The position numbers were made by a program, and so were the translations under genes. 64,000 bases of DNA from Hippea maritima DSM 10411 (GTDB lineage: Bacteria > Campylobacterota_A > Desulfurellia > Desulfurellales > Hippeaceae): contig NC_015318.1 of NCBI RefSeq assembly GCF_000194135.1, forward strand, positions 62,001 through 126,000, written 5' to 3'. Numbering within the stretch: the stretch's first letter is position 1; every line of letters begins with the position of its first letter. Below the pieces are notes generated by a model that saw nothing but the letters and a program-made list of their open reading frames with translations, ran no database searches and was not told the origin of the DNA. Of this stretch, positions 25,379-35,173 are shown piece after piece.

Positions 25379-26740
25379 TTATTTACCTATACAGAATTTT
25401 TTAAACATTACGTCCAACATATCCTCGTTTGTTATCTTTCCTATTACTTCATCTAAATAATCCGTTAAAGCCATAAAGTCAACGCCTATTAAGGCAGGGT
25501 CTATATCGTTATCTATATCATTTTTTAGTTGTTCGCACATCTGTATTGCTTTTTTTAGGCTTTGTTTTTGAGATGCATTTAGAGAAACGATTTGGGAGTC
25601 ATCAACCCCACCAAGGGCTATGTTTGATAAGGTCTTTTCGAGTTTATCCAGTCCCTTGCCGCTTTTGCATGATAATTCTAAAAGATGCTCAAATGGTAGG
25701 TTATCTTTATTAATCTTTATGCCTAAATCTGTTTTGTTTAGAATTGCTATGATGGGCTTAGCTGATGATTTCAACCTTTCTATGAGTTTTTTATCCTCCT
25801 GAGTTAGATCGTTTGAGCCATCAAATATGGCAAGTACTATATCTGCCTCATCAATTGCCTTTAGGCTTCTTTTTACGCCGATTTTTTCGACTGTATCATT
25901 GGTTTTTCTTATGCCTGCAGTGTCAAGTATAGAAAACGGTACACCGTTTATGTTAAATTGCTCTTTTACCACGTCCCTGGTTGTGCCTGGTATGTCCGTT
26001 ACTATAGCCCTCTCTGAGCCTGTAATGAGGTTCAGCAGGCTTGATTTTCCTACGTTTGGCTTTCCAACCAAGGCTAATATCACACCCTCAAACAAATGAT
26101 TGCCGAATTCCGCAGCCCTTAAAATTTGCTTTAGTTTGTTTTGTATGTCGCTTATAGTTCTTATTTTCTCCTCTGTAGATACATCACTTAAGTCTTCTTC
26201 TGGGTGGTCTATTCTAACCTCGTTTTCTGCCATTAGATAAAGTATCTGTTCTCTTATTTCATCGAGTTTTGAGGAAAAATTACCCTGAAGTTGGCGCTGG
26301 GCAACATCAACTGCCCTTTTGCTTTTTGCCGATATAACCTTGGCTACAGCTTCTGCTTGAGATAGGTCTAATTTGCCGTTTAAAAATGCCCTTTTTGTAA
26401 ACTCACCCGGTTGAGCAAGCCTTGCTCCAGCTTCCATTACACGCTCAAGAACACTATTTAAAACTACCAACCCACCGTGACAGTTTATCTCAAATGAGTC
26501 TTCTCCTGTGTATGAGTGGGGGGCTTTGAATATAGATACTAAAACCTCATCTAAAACCTTGCCTTGCTTGTCTGTTATATGACCGTAATATAGCCTATTT
26601 GCTTTATAGGGTGGTTTTTTTGTAAAGATTTTCTCAAGCAGTTCTAAACAACCTTTGCCTGAAACCCTGATTATGCCTATTGCTGCTTCTGTATAACCTG
26701 TGGCTATGGCTGCTATTATATCTTCATCATGTTGTGGCAT
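25379..26740 (-). CDS. mnmE: tRNA modification GTPase MnmE
   Basis: This 453-aa K+-dependent GTPase is the partner of MnmG. It has an N-terminal folate-binding domain (1-120), a helical domain, and an inserted G domain with G1 [14 protein letters not shown]2 GTTRD, G3 DTAGIRKT and G4 NKTD. It ends in the catalytic C-terminal CIGK, here FCIGK. Its start overlaps the yidC end by 14 bp. Confidence 0.98.
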   Translation of the reverse strand: MPQHDEDIIAAIATGYTEAAIGIIRVSGKGCLELLEKIFTKKPPYKANRLYYGHITDKQGKVLDEVLVSIFKAPHSYTGEDSFEINCHGGLVVLNSVLERVMEAGARLAQPGEFTKRAFLNGKLDLSQAEAVAKVISAKSKRAVDVAQRQLQGNFSSKLDEIREQILYLMAENEVRIDHPEEDLSDVSTEEKIRTISDIQNKLKQILRAAEFGNHLFEGVILALVGKPNVGKSSLLNLITGSERAIVTDIPGTTRDVVKEQFNINGVPFSILDTAGIRKTNDTVEKIGVKRSLKAIDEADIVLAIFDGSNDLTQEDKKLIERLKSSAKPIIAILNKTDLGIKINKDNLPFEHLLELSCKSGKGLDKLEKTLSNIALGGVDDSQIVSLNASQKQSLKKAIQMCEQLKNDIDNDIDPALIGVDFMALTDYLDEVIGKITNEDMLDVMFKKFCIGK

Positions 26741-28295
26741 GTTTTTGTTTTTTCTCTTGGGCTTTCAGTATTTGAGAGTCTATGAACTGCTGAGCTATCG
26801 TTAATAGGTTGTTCGTTGCCCAATACAGAACAAGACCCGAAGGGAATCCCATAAACATAAATGTGAATATTAAAGGCATGAACATCATTATCTTCTGCTG
26901 TGTGGGATCGCCGGTTGCAGGTGTTAGTTTCTGTTGAACATACATAGTTAATCCCATTAATATAGGTAGGACATAGTATGGGTCTTTTGAGCTTAGATCT
27001 GTTATCCACAACATAAACGGAGCTCCCCTGAGCTCAATTGCGTTTAGTAGAACATTGTAGAGTGCAAAGAATACAGGTATCTGGATAACAACGGGTAGAC
27101 AGCCTCCAAATGGATTTACCTTGTGCTTTTTGTATAGTTCCATTGTGGCTTTGTTTAGCTGGTCTGGCTTGCCTTTGTATTTTGCTTGCAGTTCTTTGAG
27201 TTTTGGCTGAAGTTTGGCCATCTCCTTCATCGATTTAAATGATTTAAAACTCAATGGATAGAAGATCAATCTTATGAGGAATGTAAGCACTATTATCGCA
27301 ACGCCATAATTACCAAAGATAGAGTAGAGCCAGTTTAGAACATAGAGAAGGGGCTTTCCAATAAATCCAAACATGCCAAATCTAATGATTTTATCCAGTT
27401 TATGGTCAACTGCAGCGATTGTTTCTTTGCTTTTTGGCCCTGCATATATCGTAAGCTTTGCCGGTGATTCTAAATTCACATACACGTAATTTCCGTCGTT
27501 GAGCTTTGTGTATCCAGCCAATAAGGAGTTACTGTTTTGAGGTAAAAATGCAAAGCAGAAGTATTTACTCTCCAATGCTATCCAGTGTATATCCTCATCA
27601 GGCTTAATTTTTTTATCTGTTCTTATCTTGTCGTTGTCAACTAAAGCAACCGCACCTAAGTGTGAATATTTTGCTTTTTGCAAATCGCCAAGGTCTGGAC
27701 CTGCATAGACAGAAAGTTTTGCTTTGACCGGTTGGTTATTTTTTAGAACCCTTACATTAAAATCAAAGGCATAATCACCATCCTTAAAGCTAAAGGTTTT
27801 TATAATTGTGTAGTTGTCGTTGGATTTTTTTAAGATGAGCTTGAAGTTTTTATTTAATTTTGAAAGTTCAACCCTATAACTGTTGGGTTTATAGGGGGTG
27901 TTTTCTTCCATATCTTCTAATTGTCTGTTTTCAAAAACCGTCTCTAATGTGTTGTAGTAGCCGCTACTTTTCACAAGTTCGACATTGGCCTTGTTTATGC
28001 TATACTTTTTGAGTGTAAGCTCTTTTATTGAGCCGTTTAAAGAGGAGATTTTTAGTATGTAGTTGTCTGTTTCTACTGTTATAAGTTTTTCTTTTAGGTC
28101 TGTTTGCTTTTTAGCTGTAGTTTTGGCTGTCTGCTGCAGTAATTGTTGTTTGTGGTCTACCTGTTTAGCTTTAGTAGCGTTTGAGTTTTTTGGTGTTGGT
28201 TGTTGTTTTGGTAGAAAAAAATAAGTGTATGCTGTTATAAGTATGGTGACAACCAGAATAGCCATCAGTATCCTTTTTTCGTTATTCTCCTTCAT
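26727..28295 (-). CDS. yidC: membrane protein insertase YidC
   Basis: This 522-aa protein has an N-terminal signal-anchor helix ([20 protein letters not shown]), a large periplasmic beta-domain (about 60-320) as in Gram-negative YidC, and the conserved Oxa1 core of five helices, including [38 protein letters not shown] and the C-terminal [15 protein letters not shown]. It inserts and folds inner-membrane proteins. No jag (khpB) gene lies between it and mnmE, unlike in many bacteria. Confidence 0.97.
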   Translation of the reverse strand: MKENNEKRILMAILVVTILITAYTYFFLPKQQPTPKNSNATKAKQVDHKQQLLQQTAKTTAKKQTDLKEKLITVETDNYILKISSLNGSIKELTLKKYSINKANVELVKSSGYYNTLETVFENRQLEDMEENTPYKPNSYRVELSKLNKNFKLILKKSNDNYTIIKTFSFKDGDYAFDFNVRVLKNNQPVKAKLSVYAGPDLGDLQKAKYSHLGAVALVDNDKIRTDKKIKPDEDIHWIALESKYFCFAFLPQNSNSLLAGYTKLNDGNYVYVNLESPAKLTIYAGPKSKETIAAVDHKLDKIIRFGMFGFIGKPLLYVLNWLYSIFGNYGVAIIVLTFLIRLIFYPLSFKSFKSMKEMAKLQPKLKELQAKYKGKPDQLNKATMELYKKHKVNPFGGCLPVVIQIPVFFALYNVLLNAIELRGAPFMLWITDLSSKDPYYVLPILMGLTMYVQQKLTPATGDPTQQKIMMFMPLIFTFMFMGFPSGLVLYWATNNLLTIAQQFIDSQILKAQEKKQKHATT

Positions 28296-28569
28296 TGTCT
28301 CTCCTCTTAAACTTAAATGATTTTAGTTTAAATAGCGGCTCATTTGGTGGATCATACCCGCCAGCGCTCCACGGCCCGCACCTTAAAATCCTCCATATGG
28401 ACATCATGCCACCCTGTATGGGGCCAAACTTTTTTATAGCCTCAATGGAGTAGTTGGAGCATGTGGGGTAGAACCTGCATGAAGGTCTGGTTAATGGGGA
28501 AATAAAACGCTGGTATAGCTTTATTAGACCTATCATGAAGCTGGATATAGCCTTACTTATTGGGTTCAT
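28282..28569 (-). CDS. yidD: membrane protein insertion efficiency factor YidD
   Basis: This 95-aa DUF37 protein has the diagnostic run [20 protein letters not shown] (about 19-38) with conserved cysteines, then [19 protein letters not shown]. It overlaps rnpA upstream by 17 bp and yidC downstream by 14 bp. Confidence 0.95.
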   Translation of the reverse strand: MNPISKAISSFMIGLIKLYQRFISPLTRPSCRFYPTCSNYSIEAIKKFGPIQGGMMSIWRILRCGPWSAGGYDPPNEPLFKLKSFKFKRRDNEGE

Positions 28570-28891
28570 TCTTAAGCTTATTTAAAAATAAATTTTGCAT
28601 CCTTTGAAAATCTGCTTCTAAAACAGCCTTTCTTGCTATCAAAACAATCCAAATATTGTTTGGTAGAAAGGGTTGAGATAGCCTTACTATTTCCCTTAGT
28701 CTCCTTTTTGCTCTGTTTCTCTTTACGGCTTTACCAATCTTTTTGCTTGCTACTACCCCTACTTTTAAGTTTTCCTTGTCCTTTAAGGTAAATAATACAA
28801 AAAAGGGCGTAACTACCTTTCCCCCTTTTTCATATACTTCTTTGAATTCTTTTGAGGTTAAGCTTTTGTAATGTTTCTTTAAACTGACAAT
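28553..28891 (-). CDS. rnpA: ribonuclease P protein component RnpA, apparent ATT start
   Basis: The frame encodes a full RnpA of 112 aa. It has [20 protein letters not shown] at the N-terminus, [20 protein letters not shown] as the RNR signature (P RNA binding), then RLREIVRL. An in-frame TAG (28900-28898) limits it upstream. Between that stop and a point well past the RNR motif there is no ATG, GTG or TTG. The only sensible initiator is ATT 28891, which gives MVSLKKHY at the family position and overlaps the rpmH end by 13 bp. The Shine-Dalgarno is weak, suggesting translational coupling to rpmH. Inferred AUU initiation recalls infC; a frameshift or base error is the alternative. Confidence 0.88.
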   Translation of the reverse strand: MVSLKKHYKSLTSKEFKEVYEKGGKVVTPFFVLFTLKDKENLKVGVVASKKIGKAVKRNRAKRRLREIVRLSQPFLPNNIWIVLIARKAVLEADFQRMQNLFLNKLKNEPNK

Positions 28892-29013
28892 CTCTTTCTA
28901 CCCTTAGCTCTCCTTCTGGATAAAACCTTCCTTCCACCGGCTGTTTTCATTCTTGTCCTGAATCCGTGGGTTCTTTTTCTGGGTTTATTGTGTGGCTGAA
29001 AAGTTCTTTTCAT
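28879..29013 (-). CDS. rpmH: 50S ribosomal protein L34
   Basis: This 44-aa basic protein begins [20 protein letters not shown] and ends GRKRLSV, typical L34. The ATG is preceded by a strong GGAGGTAAGGAG. It is first in the rpmH-rnpA-yidD-yidC-mnmE-mnmG-rsmG cluster that flanks oriC in many bacteria; dnaA is not adjacent here. Confidence 0.97.
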   Translation of the reverse strand: MKRTFQPHNKPRKRTHGFRTRMKTAGGRKVLSRRRAKGRKRLSV

Positions 29014-29045
29014 TCTCCTTACCTCCTAATCGTTTTGGCAAAAGG

Positions 29046-29073
29046 AGTATATATAAAAATAGCAAAAAATCAA
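29046..29073 (-). promoter_or_regulatory. promoter of the rpmH-rnpA-yidD-yidC cluster
   Basis: On the minus strand TTGATT (29073-29068), a 16-nt A/T-rich spacer and TATACT (29051-29046) lie about 33 bp upstream of the rpmH ATG. Confidence 0.55.
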
Positions 29074-29100
29074 CAGTTTTAGTTTATCAGTGTTGTTCTG

Positions 29101-30120
29101 TTAATCGTTTTTTATCCAGACCATCCAGAGGGTTTTATAGGTTATGCCGTTTCTTTTTGCCATTACACCTATACGCTGCTTGGGGATTGAGAGTTTTTCC
29201 TTCATATTGATGTATGCTAAGTTGCCCTTTAGTTTTGCTTTTTGCCAGCCCAATTGGGTTGTATATATCTTGAAGCTATTTTTATCGTATAGTGATGCAT
29301 TGTCTATTACCGCACCTACCATCTTCAGGTTTTTGTTTATACTTCCCGCCTCAGGTATGCGTTTTTCTACAGGTAAATATCCCTCTTCCAGTACCTCTTT
29401 GAAATGTTTCATACTAGACCAATATTTACCCAAGATAGGTTGGCGAGGTATGAGCCATAAAGGTGTTTTTTTGCCTGCGGCTGTTGCATCCTGGGTTAAG
29501 ATAACCTCAAAACCCATACTTTTAGCTGCTTCTATGACTGTAGTGTTATAATCACCATAAGGTATGGCAAATGCGTATGGTTTATAACCAAAATGTTTTT
29601 TAAAGAAATCTATGCTCTTTTTAAGGTCGCTAACTATCCAGTTTTTGTATTTATTAGCTGGAATGTTCTTTGGTGGATTTGTAAAGCGAGGATGGGCATA
29701 GCTGTGAGATTGGAAATCTACCCCGTATTTTCTCATCTCTTCTATTTGTTTTAGCGTTAGATAGTCTGGATAGTGTTTCTCTATGGCTTCGGTTGGTAGA
29801 AATACAGTTATTGGATAGTGATATCTTTTTATTATAGGAAAAGCGTTTTTGTAAATGCTTTTGTATCCATCGTCAAATGTCAAGACCACACACTTGTCAG
29901 ATAGGCTTTTGTGTTTTTTTAGTTTATCAACCAGCGTTTTTAGTGGCATTACTTTATATCCGTGCTCTTTTAAATACGCCATCTGCTCTTCGAACAGTTT
30001 GATTGATACATTTGTAGATGGTGTCCTGTTGTCTCCTACTTTATGATAGATTAGAATGACACATGCATCAGCTTTAATCCATAGCAATGTGAAAAATAAT
30101 ATGACAATCAATTTTTTCAT
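29101..30120 (-). CDS. secreted polysaccharide deacetylase family protein with C-terminal SH3-like region
   Basis: The 339-aa protein has a signal peptide (KKLIVILFFTLLWIKADA), ILIYHKVGD, and a NodB/CE4 domain with LTFDDGYKS, SHSYAHP and FAIPYGDYNTT (about 20-235). The roughly 70-residue C-terminal tail (AVIDNASLYDKNSFKIYTTQ to the end) looks like a small beta domain, perhaps wall or sugar binding. It probably deacetylates an exported glycan. Its start overlaps the upstream gene by ATGA coupling. Confidence 0.85.
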   Translation of the reverse strand: MKKLIVILFFTLLWIKADACVILIYHKVGDNRTPSTNVSIKLFEEQMAYLKEHGYKVMPLKTLVDKLKKHKSLSDKCVVLTFDDGYKSIYKNAFPIIKRYHYPITVFLPTEAIEKHYPDYLTLKQIEEMRKYGVDFQSHSYAHPRFTNPPKNIPANKYKNWIVSDLKKSIDFFKKHFGYKPYAFAIPYGDYNTTVIEAAKSMGFEVILTQDATAAGKKTPLWLIPRQPILGKYWSSMKHFKEVLEEGYLPVEKRIPEAGSINKNLKMVGAVIDNASLYDKNSFKIYTTQLGWQKAKLKGNLAYINMKEKLSIPKQRIGVMAKRNGITYKTLWMVWIKND

Positions 30121-30470
30121 TCTTCAGCCTCTTTAACAATTTCGTTTTTTATAGTTTCTATTGTTTGCTCAAATAGAGGCAGTAGGTCTTTTCTGCGATT
30201 TCCAGCCATTATTACATACATAATGTCATCCCCTATGTTTAGTTTGCCTTTGTTTATCCAGATTATGCTTTTTTCTATGTAATCAAGAGCGTTTATCCTC
30301 TCTATAAGCTCGTCTAATTTCTTTTCGTCGTAGCTTACAATCATCTGCTTGATTGGTTTGCCGTTTTTTGATGTTGCCCTTACAACGCCATTGTGAACTA
30401 AGATCATACCTAAATTGCCCTTATTTGACTCCTCTTTTATTTTTTTTAACTCATTATTTAAATCAAACAT
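30117..30470 (-). CDS. MoaE-like protein (molybdopterin synthase large-subunit fold)
   Basis: This 117-aa protein resembles MoaE: NGVVRATSKNGKPIKQMIVSYDEK at the N-terminus (MoaE pattern GVVR...G..V..L.Y) and YVIMAGNRRKDLLPLFEQTI near the C-terminus. The HR pair of active MoaE reads NR here, though an Arg in GVVR and late lysines are kept. It may be a divergent or repurposed MoaE; no MoaD or other molybdopterin gene is near. It is coupled to the radical SAM gene upstream (8-bp overlap) and the deacetylase downstream (4-bp overlap). Confidence 0.65.
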   Translation of the reverse strand: MFDLNNELKKIKEESNKGNLGMILVHNGVVRATSKNGKPIKQMIVSYDEKKLDELIERINALDYIEKSIIWINKGKLNIGDDIMYVIMAGNRRKDLLPLFEQTIETIKNEIVKEAEE

Positions 30471-31377
30471 CTGTGTAATTTATCTCCTTTCCTTCAAAAT
30501 TTTTGAATGTAAAGATGTTACCGTTTCTTTTTATTATCCTATTTGGTTCAAGTGTTACTTTGCCGTAGCCTGAAGGCAAATCAAAGGAGAAGGTTGGCAT
30601 GCACAATCCGCTAATCTTACCCCTGAGTTTTTCCATTAAACTTAAAGCTTTATCTATAGAAACCCTAAAAATCCCGTTTCCTACAGCCTGGTCACAGCCA
30701 AATAGGTAATACGGTTTTATACCAATATCTACAAGGCTGCAGAATAGCTTCTTCAGCGTTGTCTCATTGTCGTTAATGTTTTTTAGTAAAACCGTTTGGG
30801 ATACGATAGGTATGCCACTATCTAAAAGAAGCCTTGCCGATTTTTTAAATTCATCGGTTATTTCATCTGGGTGGTTTATGTGTGCTGCTATCCATATGGG
30901 TTTGAATAGCTTGAGCATTTCTGCAGTCTGGTTGTCTATTCTTATAGGTAGAGAACTTAGAACCCGGCTACCTATCCTTATGGTAGATATATGTTTAATC
31001 GACCTTATAGCAGTAAGTATCTCAGCCAATTTTTTGTTGCTTAAAAAAAATGGGTCGCCCCCAGAAATCAACACCTCCCTTACATTTTTTGTTTTTTTTA
31101 GGTAATTTACGCTTTCCTCTAAGCTGAACCCCTCAAATGATTGCCAGTTGTTTTTTCTGAAGCAAAATCTACAGTAAGCAAAACATTTGTTTGTTACAGT
31201 TAAAACAACCCTGTCGGTATATCTATGTATAAGACCTTTGGCTTTTGAGTGCTTTTTTTCTCCCAGCGGGTCTTTGTTGCCGTTTAAAAATAGCTCCCCT
31301 TTTGAAAAGCAGAACTGTGATTTTATGCCTTTTTTATGTATGATGCCACAGAGATAGTTGTTTAATTTTACACTCAT
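30463..31377 (-). CDS. KamA-family radical SAM protein (lysine 2,3-aminomutase-like)
   Basis: This roughly 304-aa radical SAM enzyme has the cluster motif CFAYCRFC (C-x3-C-x2-C) in DRVVLTVTNKCFAYCRFCFR, LISGGDPFFLSN and IRIGSRVLSSLPIRI, as in lysine 2,3-aminomutase and EpmB. It is shorter than catabolic LAM (about 400 aa). EpmB-type modification of elongation factor P is one possibility, but no EF-P or EpmA gene is here. ATG 31377 (MSVKLNNYL) is preferred to TTG 31416, which lies in the divergent promoter region. Confidence 0.82.
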   Translation of the reverse strand: MSVKLNNYLCGIIHKKGIKSQFCFSKGELFLNGNKDPLGEKKHSKAKGLIHRYTDRVVLTVTNKCFAYCRFCFRKNNWQSFEGFSLEESVNYLKKTKNVREVLISGGDPFFLSNKKLAEILTAIRSIKHISTIRIGSRVLSSLPIRIDNQTAEMLKLFKPIWIAAHINHPDEITDEFKKSARLLLDSGIPIVSQTVLLKNINDNETTLKKLFCSLVDIGIKPYYLFGCDQAVGNGIFRVSIDKALSLMEKLRGKISGLCMPTFSFDLPSGYGKVTLEPNRIIKRNGNIFTFKNFEGKEINYTDV

Positions 31378-31415
31378 AGCTTGAATTAGTATAATTTTGT
31401 TAAAGGGTAAATGCA

Positions 31416-32060
31416 ATGATTTTGAAGTTAGAACATCTCGTTATAGGTTTTAATCAAAAGGTGTTGTTGAATAAGATCGATGCTACCTTTAATGTTGGGT
31501 TTAATCTCATTGTGGGTGAGTCTGGATCTGGTAAAACCACGCTTTTGAGAACTATAAATCTGCTTATAAAACCTTTGGGCGGAAGGATGTTTTTTGAGGA
31601 CTTGGATATACTATCTATGAATGAAGTTGCATGGCGTAGCAGGTGTATCATGCTTCCCCAGGGAAACTACTTCTTTTCACAAACCCCTATGGAGTCCATA
31701 GAAATGGTTTTCTCTTTTAAGGCGCACAAAAACAAAAAAATTGATAAAGAAAAATTACTCTGTATTGCTAAAAAATTTAATTTGAAAGAAAGAGTATTGC
31801 AGGAAAGCTCAGCTAATCTTTCTGGTGGTGAGCGTCAACGTATAGCACTCATAAGAAACATTCTGCTTGACCCGGAAGTGGCTTTATTTGATGAGCCAAC
31901 CTCTGCTTTAGATATCAATACAGCAGAGACTGTTTTTAGTTACCTAAAGGGGTTTTGCAAGAGTAAAGTGTGTTTGATTGTTTCACATGAAACAATAGCT
32001 GAGAAATTTGCCGATAAGATTTTTACGATAAAGGATAAAGCTTTATGGTTAAATCGATAG
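31416..32060 (+). CDS. ABC transporter ATP-binding protein, FetA/YbbL-like
   Basis: This 214-aa ATPase has Walker A GESGSGKTT, Q-loop MLPQGNYFF, signature LSGGERQRIAL, Walker B VALFDEPTSALD and H-loop VSHE. It overlaps the next gene, a FetB-type permease, by 16 bp, which makes it the FetA-like partner. FetAB of E. coli is linked to iron export and peroxide resistance. The codons for IVSHETIA contain the second parS-like palindrome. Confidence 0.9.
   Translation: MILKLEHLVIGFNQKVLLNKIDATFNVGFNLIVGESGSGKTTLLRTINLLIKPLGGRMFFEDLDILSMNEVAWRSRCIMLPQGNYFFSQTPMESIEMVFSFKAHKNKKIDKEKLLCIAKKFNLKERVLQESSANLSGGERQRIALIRNILLDPEVALFDEPTSALDINTAETVFSYLKGFCKSKVCLIVSHETIAEKFADKIFTIKDKALWLNR
31979..31994. promoter_or_regulatory. 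second parS-like site, inside the FetA-like gene
   Basis: TGTTTCACATGAAACA is the exact reverse complement of the site at 25363-25378 and extends to the 20-bp palindrome-like ATTGTTTCACATGAAACAAT (31977-31996). It overlaps the H-loop codons, so coding constraint could explain part of the match. Two copies within 6.6 kb near the gid genes favour a real parS cluster. Confidence 0.6.
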
Positions 32061-32803
32061 GGATTTACGGCTTTATAGCTTCCTATTTCTTGCTGCTGGC
32101 TGTTTTGACTATCTCTTATAAAGAAAGGCTAAAACTTGAGAAGGATATCTTGATTTCCTTTGCCAGAATGAGCCTTCAATTGTTTGCTGCAGGCTTTGTT
32201 TTGATTTATCTGTTTAAATTAGATAATATTATTGTTAATGTAGTTGTGTTCACAGTTATGGTGGGTTTTGCTTCAAATATCTCAATAAGCAGAGCTAAAC
32301 TTAAAGGTAAGGGAATAGGTTTATTTGTTTTTTTATCTATTTTTGTATCAGCTTTAGTTGTACTCGTGTTTGTTTTTGTGGGTATTATACGCATGAATTA
32401 TCCGCATGCGAGGTATTTTATACCGCTTGCAGGCATGATAATTGGCAATTCAATGAACTCAACAGCTATAGCGGCTGAGAGGTTTTTCTCAAAGATTAAG
32501 GACAATAAACCTGCTATAGAGGATTTACTGTGTATAGGTGCAAATTGGGATGAGGCTTTGGCTTTTGTAAGAAGGGATTCTTTAAAAGCAGCTCTTTTGC
32601 CTTCATTAACATCTGCAAGTGGCATGGGCATTGTATTTTTGCCTGGTATGATGACAGGCCAAATTCTCTCCGGAGTTAACCCGAAAGAGGCGGTTTTTTA
32701 CCAGATTATGATTGTAATAGCTATAGCAAGCGTTGTCTCTTTATCCAATTATATAATGGTTAAGATGGTGTCAAAAAAATTAAATTTATTTGACAGTTTT
32801 TAA
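32045..32803 (+). CDS. FetB/YbbM-like ABC transporter permease (UPF0014)
   Basis: This 252-aa protein has about seven membrane helices. Family segments are ISFARMSLQLFAAGFVLIYLF, PLAGMIIGNSMNSTAIAAER, ALLPSLTSASGMGIVFLPGMMTGQILSG and NPKEAVFYQIMIV. Its start lies inside the ATPase gene, so the two form one transporter. Substrate iron or another metal is inferred from the E. coli homologues. Confidence 0.92.
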   Translation: MVKSIGIYGFIASYFLLLAVLTISYKERLKLEKDILISFARMSLQLFAAGFVLIYLFKLDNIIVNVVVFTVMVGFASNISISRAKLKGKGIGLFVFLSIFVSALVVLVFVFVGIIRMNYPHARYFIPLAGMIIGNSMNSTAIAAERFFSKIKDNKPAIEDLLCIGANWDEALAFVRRDSLKAALLPSLTSASGMGIVFLPGMMTGQILSGVNPKEAVFYQIMIVIAIASVVSLSNYIMVKMVSKKLNLFDSF

Positions 32804-32853
32804 TTTTTAAAATATAAACTATTGGTTAGGAGTTTAGAAAAGGAGGTTGATTG

Positions 32854-35154
32854 ATGTCTAACAGTAGGTTAAGAGAAGAAGCTTTAAAGTATCATCTTGG
32901 TGACAGGGCTGGTAAGATAGAGGTAAGGCCCACAAAACCTTTAAAAACCCAAAAAGACCTATCTTTAGCTTATACACCAGGTGTTGCAGAGGTGTCTTTG
33001 GTGTTAGCTGAAGACCCAAAAACCGCCTATAAATATACTGCCAAGGGTAATCTTGTTGCTGTTGTATCAAATGGAACAGCGGTTCTGGGTTTGGGGAATA
33101 TCGGTGCTTTGGCCTCAAAACCTGTTATGGAGGGTAAGGGAAACCTATTTAAGACCTTTGCCGATATAGATGTTTTTGATATTGAAGTTAATGAAACCGA
33201 CCCGGATAAATTAGTTGATATAATTGCATCGTTGGAGCCAACGTTTGGAGGAATTAACCTTGAAGATATAAAGGCGCCTGAGTGTTTTTATATTGAGGAG
33301 AAATTAAGAGAGAAGATGAATATACCTGTATTTCATGATGATCAACATGGAACGGCTGTTATAAGTGGAGCAGCTCTTCTAAACGCTTTGGAGATAACAG
33401 GTAAGGATATATCAAAATGTAAACTTGTAGTTAACGGTGCCGGTGCTGCAGGTGTTGCCTGTGCAAAATTCTACATGACGCTCGGAATAAGAAAGGAAAA
33501 CATTATAATGTTGGACTCAAGGGGCGTAATATATAAAGGCAGAGAAGCCGGCATGAATAAGTACAAAGAGTTTTTTGCGGTAGATACAGATGCAAGGACT
33601 CTTGAGGAGGCTTTGGAGGGTGCGGATATTTTTCTTGGCGTTTCCAAGGCCAATGTTTTGACTGAAGAGATGGTTAAGAGAATGAGTGATAAGCCTATAA
33701 TATTTGCTATGGCGAATCCAGACCCTGAAATTACCTATGATAGAGCAAAAAACGCCAATCCTAATGTGATTATGGGCACAGGAAGAAGCGATTATCCAAA
33801 CCAGATAAATAATGTTTTAGCATTCCCGTTCCTTTTCAGGGGTGCTTTGGATACGCTTGCAACCCAGATTAATGATGAAATGATGATGGCGGCAGCAAAG
33901 GCTTTGGCTCAACTTGCCAAAGAGGATGTGCCAGAAAGTGTTTTGAAGGCTTATGGAGTTGAGAACTTGAAGTTTGGCCCTGAATATATCCTGCCCAAGC
34001 CGTTTGACCCAAGGGCGTTGTTTTATGTTGCACCGGCTGTTGCTGAGGCTGCAATAAAATCTGGTGTTGCCCAGATAGATGAGAGTGAGTTTGACCTTGA
34101 GGAGTACAAAGAGCAACTGAGAGAGAGGTTGGATAAGACCAAATCCGTAACACGCTACATCTATAACAAGGCAAAATCTGATCCAAAGAGGGTTGTCTTC
34201 ACAGAAACGACAGATGCAAATATTTTGCGCGCAGTAGAAAGCAGTTTGGAAGAGGGTACGGTAAAACCAATCTTTATCGGCGCGAGGAGCTTTACAAGAG
34301 AGGATGTTGCAAAGAGGATAAAAGAGCTTGGCTTAAAAGAAAGTATGTTGGATAAGATTGAGTTTATAGACCCGCTTTACTACGATAAGACTCAAAAATA
34401 CGCAGAAATGTTATACGAAGATAGGAAGAGAAAGGGTATTACAAGGAAAGAAGCTACCTATATTATGGAGCACAGGCCAAACTATTTTGCCGCTATGATG
34501 GTTAAAAATGGCGATGCTGACTCTATGATAATAGGTGAAACATATAATTATCCTGCCGGCGTAAGGCCTGTGTTGACTGTTCTTGATAAAGAAGAAGGTA
34601 GCGTGGTGGCTGGTCTTTATGTAATGATAATCAAAAACAAGATTTATGTATTTGCTGATACTACAGTAAATATAAATCCTACGAGTGAAGAATTAGTTGT
34701 TATAGCAAAAGAAGCAGCTTGTTTCTATGAGGACTTGACCGATAATAAGGCTGTTGTTGCTATGTTATCTTTCTCTAATTTTGGTAGCAATAATCAAGAA
34801 GAGGCAAAAAAGGTTAGAAGGGCTGTAGATATATTGAAAGAGAAACACCCTGAAATAGTAGTCGATGGAGAGATCCAGGCTAATGTTGCAGTTGATAGGG
34901 ATTTAATAGATCAGTTTTATCCATTTAGTGATTTAGCCAATAAAAATGTTAATGTTTTGATATTTCCTAATCTTGATGCTGCAAATATAGCGTATAAACT
35001 ACTCTACAAGATGGGTGGCGCATATCCTATAGGTCCTATTCTTGTCGGATTGAAGCAGTCTGCCCATGTACTTGAGATGGGTTCAACATCTTCGATGATT
35101 CAGGATATGATCGCTATAGCTTCGTTTGATGCTCAAAGAAAAGGTTGTAAATAA
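32854..35154 (+). CDS. maeB: malic enzyme fused to a phosphotransacetylase domain (MaeB type)
   Basis: This 766-aa protein has an N-terminal malic enzyme (about 1-425: [45 protein letters not shown]) and a C-terminal phosphate-acetyltransferase-like domain (about 430-766: [47 protein letters not shown]). MaeB proteins oxidatively decarboxylate malate to pyruvate, and the PTA-like domain is regulatory, sensing acetyl-CoA. AGGAGG lies 8 nt before ATG 32854. TRAP dicarboxylate transporter genes follow, consistent with C4-acid uptake feeding this enzyme. Confidence 0.95.
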   Translation: MSNSRLREEALKYHLGDRAGKIEVRPTKPLKTQKDLSLAYTPGVAEVSLVLAEDPKTAYKYTAKGNLVAVVSNGTAVLGLGNIGALASKPVMEGKGNLFKTFADIDVFDIEVNETDPDKLVDIIASLEPTFGGINLEDIKAPECFYIEEKLREKMNIPVFHDDQHGTAVISGAALLNALEITGKDISKCKLVVNGAGAAGVACAKFYMTLGIRKENIIMLDSRGVIYKGREAGMNKYKEFFAVDTDARTLEEALEGADIFLGVSKANVLTEEMVKRMSDKPIIFAMANPDPEITYDRAKNANPNVIMGTGRSDYPNQINNVLAFPFLFRGALDTLATQINDEMMMAAAKALAQLAKEDVPESVLKAYGVENLKFGPEYILPKPFDPRALFYVAPAVAEAAIKSGVAQIDESEFDLEEYKEQLRERLDKTKSVTRYIYNKAKSDPKRVVFTETTDANILRAVESSLEEGTVKPIFIGARSFTREDVAKRIKELGLKESMLDKIEFIDPLYYDKTQKYAEMLYEDRKRKGITRKEATYIMEHRPNYFAAMMVKNGDADSMIIGETYNYPAGVRPVLTVLDKEEGSVVAGLYVMIIKNKIYVFADTTVNINPTSEELVVIAKEAACFYEDLTDNKAVVAMLSFSNFGSNNQEEAKKVRRAVDILKEKHPEIVVDGEIQANVAVDRDLIDQFYPFSDLANKNVNVLIFPNLDAANIAYKLLYKMGGAYPIGPILVGLKQSAHVLEMGSTSSMIQDMIAIASFDAQRKGCK

Positions 35155-35173
35155 TTTTTTAGGAGGTGCTTTT

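Noticed and set aside
27001-27009. DnaA box-like TTATCCACA
   Set aside because: A single copy inside yidC with no A+T-rich unwinding element or further boxes around it; not evidence of oriC.
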